Below, piece after piece: positions 58,041 to 64,000 of a stretch of 64,000 nt of DNA (position 1 is its first letter; every line of letters starts with the position of its first letter). The notes beneath the pieces were generated by a model, which worked only from the letters and a program-made list of their open reading frames with translations, was not told the origin of the DNA and made no database searches. The stretch is from Streptomyces tuirus (GTDB taxonomy: Bacteria > Actinomycetota > Actinomycetes > Streptomycetales > Streptomycetaceae), in the NCBI GenBank assembly GCA_018195615.1, contig JAGTPG010000002.1, forward strand, positions 1,302,001 through 1,366,000. The letters are read 5' to 3'. The position numbers and the translations under genes are program-made.

Positions 58041-60277
58041 GTGGCCACCTTCCTTTATCGGCTGGGCCGGTTCGCATTTCGACGGCGACGGCTCGTCATG
58101 ATGCTGTGGATCGCTGTCCTGGCGGCCGTCGGCATCGGCGCCGGGAGCGTCTCCGGCACCACATCCGACGACTTCACCCTGCCCGGCACCCAGTCGCAAA
58201 GGGCCATCGACCTGCTGGAGAAGGAGTTCCCGCAGGCATCCGCGGACGGGACCACGGCCCGCGTGGTCTTCGAGGCGCCCGACGGGCAGCAGCTCACCTC
58301 CGGCGCCAACAAGGCGGACGTCCAGTCCCTGGTCATGCAGTTGAAGAAGGCGCCGCAGGTGGCAAGCGTCTCGGACCCCTTCACCGAGCGTCTGGTCAGC
58401 CGCGACGGCACGATCGCCTACACCCAGGTCACCTACGCCGTTCCCCAGTCCGACCTCTCCGAGGCCGCCCCGAAGCCCTGCGCGACATCGCCGACGTGGG
58501 CAACTGGTCCGGCCTGAAGGTCAGCGTGGGCGGGCGTGCCGTCCAGGAGCAGGCCGGCGGCAGTGCCGCCGAGCTGATCGGCCTCGTCGTCGCCGCGATG
58601 ACCCTGGTGGTCACCTTCGGTTCGCTGCTGGCGGCCGGGCTGCCGTTGCTCACCGCGATGCTCGGTGTGGGTGTGGCGTTCCTGTGCATCACGATCGCCA
58701 CCGCGTTCTTCGACATGGCCTCCGCGTCCTCGACCCTGGCGGTGATGCTGGGCCTTGCCGTGGCCATCGACTACGCGCTGTTCATCGTCTCGCGCTACCG
58801 CAGCGAGATACGCGACGGACATGAGCCGGAGGAGGCGGCGGGGCGTGCCCTGGGCACCGCCGGCTCCGCTGTCGTCTTCGCCGGCCTGACGGTGATCATC
58901 GCGTTGGCGGGCCTGAGCGTCATCGGCATCAACATGCTGACCACCATGGGCCTGGCCGCCGCCTTCGCCGTCACCGTCGCCGTGATCATCGCGCTCAGTC
59001 TGCTGCCCGCGATCCTCGGCTTCGCCGGCCCGCGGATCATGCGGGACCCGCTCAGCACTCGCCGGTTGCGGGCACAGGAAGGCGGCGAGGGCGAGACGAT
59101 GGGTGTGCGCTGGGCCCGGTTCGTCACCCGCCACCCGGTGAAGATGCTCCTCGTCTCCGTGGCCGGCCTGGGGCTGCTGGCCATCCCGGCGATATCGATG
59201 CGTCTCACTCTTCCGGACGACAGCATGGCCGCCCCGGGCAGCAGCCAGCGCATCGCCTACGACACCGTCAGCAAGGGCTTCGGTGAGGGCTTCAACGGGC
59301 CGTTGACCGTCGTTGTCGACGCCCGCGACAGCGACGGCCCCAAGGCGGCGGCCGAAGAGGCGTTCTCGGTCATCAGCAAGCTGCCCGACGTGGCGGCCGC
59401 CCGTCCCGCCGCCTTCAACCAGGCCGGGGACGTGGCCCTGATCGGTGCCATCCCCAAGAGTTCTCCCACCAGCGAGGCCACCAAAGACCTGGTGACGGCC
59501 ATCCGCGAGCACAGTGCCGCCCTGCACGCCGACACCGGCGCCCAGCTGATGGTCACCGGCACCACGGCCGTCAACATCGACGTCTCCGACAAGCTCGGGG
59601 ATGCTCTGGTGCCCTATCTGGCCATCGTGGTCGGCCTGGCCATGGTCCTGCTGATGCTGGTGTTCCGCTCGGTCCTGGTCCCGCTCAAGGCCGCGCTCGG
59701 CTTCCTGCTCAGCGTCCTGGCCACTCTCGGTGTCGTGGTCGCGGTCTTCCAGTGGGGCTGGCTGAAGGACCTGTTCGGCGTCGACGAGACCGCACCGATC
59801 GTGAGTGTCCTGCCGATCATCATGATCGGCATCGTGTTCGGCCTCGCCATGGACTACGAGGTGTTCCTCGTCACCCGGATGCGGGAGGAGTATGTCCGCG
59901 GGTACGAGCCCACCGCGGCCATCGTCTCCGGGTTCAGGCACGGCGCGCGCGTGGTGACCGCTGCCGCGATCATCATGATCTCGGTCTTCGCGGGGTTCCT
60001 CCTCGACGACGTGGCGTTGATCAAGTCGATTGGCCTTGGCCTCGCCTCCGCCGTGCTCTTCGACGCCTTCGTGGTCCGTATGACCATCGTCCCCGCGGTG
60101 ATGACCCTGCTCGGGCGACGTGCCTGGGCGCTGCCCCGGTGGCTGGACCGGATCCTGCCGGATATCGATGTCGAGGGCGAGAAACTCCGCCGGCTTCTCG
60201 ACGCCCGGCAGGAGGACACGGCCGGATCCGGCGACGCGCCCGAAACGGTGTCGGCCTCGTCGTCGCGACGGAGCTGA
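58041..60277 (+). CDS. MMPL-family membrane transporter, frameshifted at 58468-58471
   Basis: GTG 58041 with GGGAGAG upstream. One C is missing at 58468-58471; restored length is 745 aa. It has the duplicated RND layout: helix 1, an extracytoplasmic loop, five helices (LVVTFGSLLAAGLPLL, VAIDYALFIVSRYRSE), then the second half with loop and helices (FGLAMDYEVFLVTRMREEY). Aspartates in the DYALF and DYEVF motifs are the proton-relay residues of MMPL proteins. It is probably a drug or lipid exporter under MarR control. A two-component system follows. Confidence 0.93.
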
Positions 60278-60452
60278 CGGGCGCGAGGCGACGGCAGCGG
60301 GCGGTCGGTCGTGCACCGGGCCCGCGTTCCGGCCATACGATCCGTGGAACGGGACAGACCTCAGCCCCTGTCACCAATGCCCCGCCCGCCGGTCCTCTCT
60401 CTCCCCGGGACCGGCGGGCGGCTCTCCGCCTGCACCGCGAAGGGCGTACACC

Positions 60453-61772
60453 ATGACCACACTGAACACAGCGGAAACGGCAGCGGAAGCACCCCACCAG
60501 GGCCACCACTCGCGTCGGATCTCCGAAGACCGCATGAGCGAGGCCGATCAGCGCATGATCGCCTCATTGGTCGCACGGCTCGCCTCGTGGAAGGTGGCCG
60601 ACGACGCGCGTCCGCAGGTCAGGCGGTGGGCAGTGCCCGCGTTCTGCGCCGTGCTCGGAATCCCCAACCTCTGGGGCTCCTCGGACAGAGCGGAGGCGGT
60701 CACCACCCTCGCGTTGATCCTTGCCTTCACCATCCCGCTGCTGTGGCGCGACCGCCGGCCGATGCTCGTCTTCCTCCTCATCACCGCCGTTTCCGTCATC
60801 GCCCTTCCCGTGCAGCCGGTGAGCGGCGCCGGCTGGTCGCGGGCCGTGGCCCTGCACAACGTCGGCCGCCACAGCACCCCTCGCCGGCTGGCCGTGGCCA
60901 TCACGATCACCGTCGTCCAGCTTCTGGTGTGGGGCATGACCCTCGAATCCAGCAGTGAGTGGCAGCATGCCGTACGGCCAGGCGTGATCACGCTGCTGGC
61001 GGTCGTCACCGTGACGGCGGTCGCCGTTCTCGGCCTGGCCGGTCGCGTGGTGACGTCGTACATCGCCACCCTGGAGAAGGAGCGTGACCAGCAGGCCGAC
61101 CTGGCCGCGGCCAGGGAACGCGCCCGGGTCTCGCGCGAGATGCACGACATACTCGGCCACACGCTCGCCGTCATCGTCAGGCTTGCCGACGGCGCCGCCG
61201 CCCTCGCCGCGACCAAGCCGCAGCGGGGCGCCGAGACGCTGCAGATCATCGCGGACAGCGGCCGCGACGCCCTGGGCGAACTACGCCGCCTGCTGGCCGT
61301 CGTCGGCGACGAGACCGACGTCCGGCCCGACTCCCCTTTGGCCCCGCAACCGGGCCTGTCCGACCTCGACGCGCTGCTGGACCGGGTCCGCGCGGCCGGC
61401 CCCACCGCCACGCTGCACACCGTGGGCGACCTCGCGTGTCTCACCCAGGGTCTCCAGCTCACCGTCTACCGCATCATCCAGGAAGCCCTCACCAACACCC
61501 TCAAGCACGCCGCCTCCGACACCACCGTCCACGTGACCGTCACCGCCGACACCGAGAGCGTCCGCGTCAGCATCGAGGACATCGGCCCCGCCCGCTCCCC
61601 GAAGGCCGGCCTCAAGCCTCGGAGCACCCACGGCCTGATCGGCATGCGTCAACGCGCCTCGCTCTACCAGGGCGAGGTCGCCGCCGGTCCGAACGAGCGC
61701 GGCGGCTGGACCGTACGGGCCGGCCTCGTCCCCACCACCCACACCGCCCACCCGGAGAAGCACCCGGTATGA
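60453..61772 (+). CDS. Sensor histidine kinase (HisKA_3/NarX type)
   Basis: 439 aa from ATG 60453 after AAGGGCGTACACC. Four to five membrane helices (about residues 60-215) are followed by the dimerisation box with the phospho-acceptor histidine (RVSREMHDILGHTLAVI) and an ATPase domain (VYRIIQEALTNTLKHA, STHGLIGMRQRASLYQGE). The N-box reads EALTNTLKHA as expected. Its stop overlaps the response regulator start (ATGA), so the pair is coupled. The stimulus is unknown; the adjacent exporter suggests envelope or drug stress. Confidence 0.93.
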   Translation: MTTLNTAETAAEAPHQGHHSRRISEDRMSEADQRMIASLVARLASWKVADDARPQVRRWAVPAFCAVLGIPNLWGSSDRAEAVTTLALILAFTIPLLWRDRRPMLVFLLITAVSVIALPVQPVSGAGWSRAVALHNVGRHSTPRRLAVAITITVVQLLVWGMTLESSSEWQHAVRPGVITLLAVVTVTAVAVLGLAGRVVTSYIATLEKERDQQADLAAARERARVSREMHDILGHTLAVIVRLADGAAALAATKPQRGAETLQIIADSGRDALGELRRLLAVVGDETDVRPDSPLAPQPGLSDLDALLDRVRAAGPTATLHTVGDLACLTQGLQLTVYRIIQEALTNTLKHAASDTTVHVTVTADTESVRVSIEDIGPARSPKAGLKPRSTHGLIGMRQRASLYQGEVAAGPNERGGWTVRAGLVPTTHTAHPEKHPV

Positions 61773-62428
61773 CCACCGTCCTCATCGTCGACGACCAGGC
61801 CCTGCAACGCCTCGGACTGCGCATGCTGCTGGAGGCCCAACCCGACATGACCGTCGTGGACGAGGCCACCAGCGGGGGCGAAGCGGTCCGCAAGGCCGCC
61901 GAACTCCGCCCGGACGTCGTCCTCATGGACGTCCGGATGCCCGGCATGGACGGCATCGAGGCCACCCGCCGCATCGCCGAGTCCGGAGGCCGCTCGCGTG
62001 TCCTGGTCCTGACGACCTTCGACCTCGACGAGTACGCCTACGAAGCACTGCGCGCCGGAGCCAGCGGGTTCTTCCTCAAAGACGCCCGCCCCGACGAACT
62101 CGTCGTCGGCATCCGCGCGGTCGCCGCGGGTGACTCCGTCATCTCGCCCGGCATCACCCGCAGGCTCATCGACACCTACACGCAGCGCGTTCCGGGCGGA
62201 CGCGGGGCGGCACAGGAACACCGCCTCGCCCAGCTCACCGAACGCGAGCGTGATGTCCTCACCGCCCTGGCCGGCGGCGCCACCAACGCCGAGATCGCAG
62301 CGCACCTGCACCTCGCCGAGTCCACTGTGAAGTCCCACGTCAGCCGTATCCTGACCAAGATCGACGCCCGTGACCGGGTGCAAGCCGTGATCTTCGCCTA
62401 CGACGCGGGTCTCGTCCGGCCTTCTTGA
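61769..62428 (+). CDS. NarL/LuxR-type response regulator
   Basis: 219 aa from ATG 61769. The receiver has the acidic pair in LIVDDQ, the phospho-acceptor Asp in VVLMDVRMPGMDG and the lysine in FFLKDARPDEL. The output domain is a LuxR helix-turn-helix (LTERERDVLTALAGGATNAE, LAESTVKSHVSRILTKI). It pairs with the kinase at 60453 and may control the MMPL gene upstream. Confidence 0.95.
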   Translation: MTTVLIVDDQALQRLGLRMLLEAQPDMTVVDEATSGGEAVRKAAELRPDVVLMDVRMPGMDGIEATRRIAESGGRSRVLVLTTFDLDEYAYEALRAGASGFFLKDARPDELVVGIRAVAAGDSVISPGITRRLIDTYTQRVPGGRGAAQEHRLAQLTERERDVLTALAGGATNAEIAAHLHLAESTVKSHVSRILTKIDARDRVQAVIFAYDAGLVRPS

Positions 62429-62482
62429 GCGAGCCGACCCTCCGCACCCAGCCCACGGCACCACACGGGAGAGGAGAGCCCG

Positions 62483-62515
62483 GAGGCCGGGGCATCGCAA
62501 GGATGCCCCGGCCTC
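62483..62515. terminator. Bidirectional terminator hairpin
   Basis: GAGGCCGGGGCATC and GATGCCCCGGCCTC form a perfect 14-bp stem with a GCAAG loop. It separates the convergent response regulator and NmrA-type genes. Confidence 0.92.
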
Positions 62516-62544
62516 GTGCCGCGTGGTGCCGATCACGTGGACTT

Positions 62545-63387
62545 CTACACGCCGATGTCGGACAGCCAGCGAGCAGTGGTCCGAGGCGTGAGGCCCAGCA
62601 GCTTCTGCGCGGAACGCGCCGGCGCGATGGAACGGTCCGGCATCGCGCTCATGGCCTGGTAGGCGTTCGCCACGTCGGCTGCGGCCCCCTCCCCGACCAG
62701 GGGCGCCAGAGAGATCCGGAACTCCTCCGGAGTGATCGACTCGAAAACCACCTCACGCCCGATCCGCTCGCCGAACGCCTCGGCGAGGTCCGGCCCGGTG
62801 ACCGCCGGGTCCTGTCCTACCTCGACCACGCCGGTGACGTCCGGGTGCTCGAACAGCGCGACCGCCACGTCGGCGATGTCCAGATGCGACGCCCATGCGA
62901 CCGCGAAGTCCGGACGCATCGGATAGGGCAGCACACCCCGCTCCCGTACCGCGCCGATGACGTGCGGCATGAGCAGGTTCTCCAGGTACTGCGTGGGCAC
63001 GATCACCGCGTGGGAGACCCCGCTGTCCGCCAGTCCGGCGGCCAGCGACGCGGCGGCGCCGCCGCTGGCGGGGTCGACGGGCGCACCGCTGGTGGAGAAC
63101 ACCACACGAGCCGGCCGGGCCTCGCGCACGGCGGCCACGATGTTGTCCGCGTAGATCCGGCGGTCCTCCTCCGAGGCCAGCGGCAAGTGGACGAACACCC
63201 CCTCGGCACCGCGGTAGGCATCGGTGAGGTCGGCGACGGAGGAGTAGCCGGCAGCCACGACGCGAGCACCCTCCACGACTGCGTAGTCGTTGCGGGTGAT
63301 GGCGGTCACGGACTTGCCCGCTGCGGCGAGAGCGGCGACGACAGGCGCGCCTTGGGCGCCGGTGGCGCCATGAATCACGAAGGTCAT
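62545..63387 (-). CDS. NmrA/SDR-type NAD(P)-binding protein, copy 2
   Basis: 280 aa, intact, from ATG 63387. It begins TFVIHGATGAQGAPVVAALA and shares most of its sequence with the protein at 50092, including GVFVHLPLASEEDR, SGVSHAVIVPTQYLENLLMP, WASHLDIADVAVALFE and LTPRTTARWLSDIGV. Its upstream operator is also nearly the same, but its divergent neighbour is a MarR rather than an HxlR regulator. It is probably an NAD(P)H-binding reductase or redox sensor. Confidence 0.93.
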   Translation of the reverse strand: MTFVIHGATGAQGAPVVAALAAAGKSVTAITRNDYAVVEGARVVAAGYSSVADLTDAYRGAEGVFVHLPLASEEDRRIYADNIVAAVREARPARVVFSTSGAPVDPASGGAAASLAAGLADSGVSHAVIVPTQYLENLLMPHVIGAVRERGVLPYPMRPDFAVAWASHLDIADVAVALFEHPDVTGVVEVGQDPAVTGPDLAEAFGERIGREVVFESITPEEFRISLAPLVGEGAAADVANAYQAMSAMPDRSIAPARSAQKLLGLTPRTTARWLSDIGV

Positions 63388-63394
63388 GGCTAAT

Positions 63395-63433
63395 TAGTGC
63401 ATGAGATGCACCGGTTACATCAACTGCACTAAT
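63395..63433. promoter_or_regulatory. 39-bp operator between NmrA-type and MarR genes
   Basis: Inverted copy of 50046-50084 with two substitutions; the inner GTGCAT-NNN-ATGCAC dyad is kept perfectly. It starts 8 bases upstream of the NmrA-type ATG, as at the other locus. Confidence 0.85.
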
Positions 63434-63521
63434 GGCGCTTGGCCAAAATTGACGGCAGAGTCTCACCTCAGCGCCCGTACGATGATGAATCCACGGAGGA
63501 TTGTTCTACGGAAGATGAACT

Positions 63522-63974
63522 GTGCTTGATCTTAAGCAGCTGTACCACGACTTGGTGCGGTTCGAGACGGAACTGTGGGACGCAGTCGACGCGCGGTTGC
63601 GCGCCGACTGCGATCTCCCGCTCACCTGGTTCGAGGTGATGCGGCTGCTCGCCCGGCGCCCGGGGTGCCGGATCCAGGACATCGCGGAGGAGTTCGCGAT
63701 CACGGTCGGGGGCACCAGCAAGGTGGTGGACCGGGTCGAGGCGGCCGGGTACTGCCGACGGCGGGCCAACCCCGACGACCGGCGCTCGTCACTCGTGGAA
63801 CTCACCCCTGCGGGCACACGCCTGACCCGGAAGGCCATCGAGGTCTTCGAGGCGGAGTTGCAGCGCCGTATCGGTTCCGTGGTCCCCGGACAGGCGTTGG
63901 AACAGTTCGCCGTCACCCTCAGCACTCTCCGGGCTGCCGGGCAGGCCATCAGCAAGCAGGAGTCCGGCCGGTAA
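63522..63974 (+). CDS. MarR-family regulator, copy 2
   Basis: 150 aa from GTG 63522 with GGAAG upstream. It is the paralogue of the regulator at 57405, sharing RIQDIAEEFAITVGGTSKVV, GYCRRRANPDDRRS and PGQALEQFAVTLSTLR, with a short extra C-terminal tail. It is divergent from the NmrA-type gene at 62545. It may repress that gene and itself via the 39-bp operator. The remaining 26 bases to the window end hold nothing recognisable. Confidence 0.92.
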   Translation: MLDLKQLYHDLVRFETELWDAVDARLRADCDLPLTWFEVMRLLARRPGCRIQDIAEEFAITVGGTSKVVDRVEAAGYCRRRANPDDRRSSLVELTPAGTRLTRKAIEVFEAELQRRIGSVVPGQALEQFAVTLSTLRAAGQAISKQESGR

Positions 63975-64000
63975 CTCAGTGGGCGGCTGGTGCCTCCGTC

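Noticed and set aside
58433..60316. A 627-residue open frame opposite the MMPL gene
   Set aside because: It is a His/Gly/Asp-rich antisense translation with no recognisable family, and the MMPL frame has clear transmembrane motifs.

Overview
The window looks like a chromosomal segment of a Streptomyces or close actinobacterial relative. It has very high GC, frequent GTG and TTG starts, a mycothiol-type formaldehyde dehydrogenase, a SpoIIE-type phosphatase fused to an anti-sigma-like kinase domain, a LAL-type LuxR regulator, F420-type (LLM) oxidoreductases and many secreted, lectin-tailed glycoside hydrolases. No rRNA, tRNA, CRISPR array, phage or insertion sequence was seen.

Bases 1-14512 form a catabolic region for a quaternary or N-methylated amine. 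It holds a Rieske betaine-demethylase-type oxygenase (cut by the left edge), a LuxR-family ATPase regulator, a betaine/proline ABC importer (binding protein, permease, CBS-tailed ATPase), 1-pyrroline-5-carboxylate dehydrogenase, proline dehydrogenase, a monomeric sarcosine-oxidase-type N-demethylase, two GntR regulators, a mycothiol-dependent formaldehyde dehydrogenase and a metallo-beta-lactamase-fold hydrolase. Proline dehydrogenase and P5C dehydrogenase next to two demethylases and a formaldehyde sink fit proline betaine (stachydrine) going to proline and then glutamate at least as well as glycine betaine. That assignment is an inference.

Bases 14554-20738 carry a secreted polysaccharide deacetylase, a 1254-residue XRE-nSTAND1-WD40 protein and a TetR repressor. 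Bases 20875-25388 carry a TetR-controlled cytochrome P450, short-chain dehydrogenase, ferredoxin and LLM set, then a convergent second LLM gene. A double SnoaL-like exported protein follows.

Bases 26444-49640 are a large polysaccharide locus. It contains a sugar ABC importer, a GH42 beta-galactosidase, two clan-A glycosidase-like enzymes, an SGNH esterase, a GH43 exo-1,3-galactanase-like enzyme, a second GH43, a Gfo/Idh/MocA oxidoreductase, a DUF6807 protein, a cupin and two LacI regulators. The content points to type II arabinogalactan. A GTGANCGNTCAC operator recurs at three promoters. One LacI regulator is fused to an AbiEi antitoxin-type domain.

Bases 49669-63974 carry two NmrA-type reductases of equal length with almost identical 39-bp operators but different divergent regulators (HxlR and MarR), a PAS-GAF-SpoIIE-HATPase protein, several small stress or redox enzymes, a radical SAM photolyase-like protein, an alpha/beta hydrolase, a second MarR, an MMPL exporter and a two-component system.

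Reading the genes requires restoring about 34 single missing bases, almost all inside runs of G or C. After restoration every affected gene has a whole number of codons. These look like sequence errors rather than pseudogenes, and coordinates below span the repaired genes.
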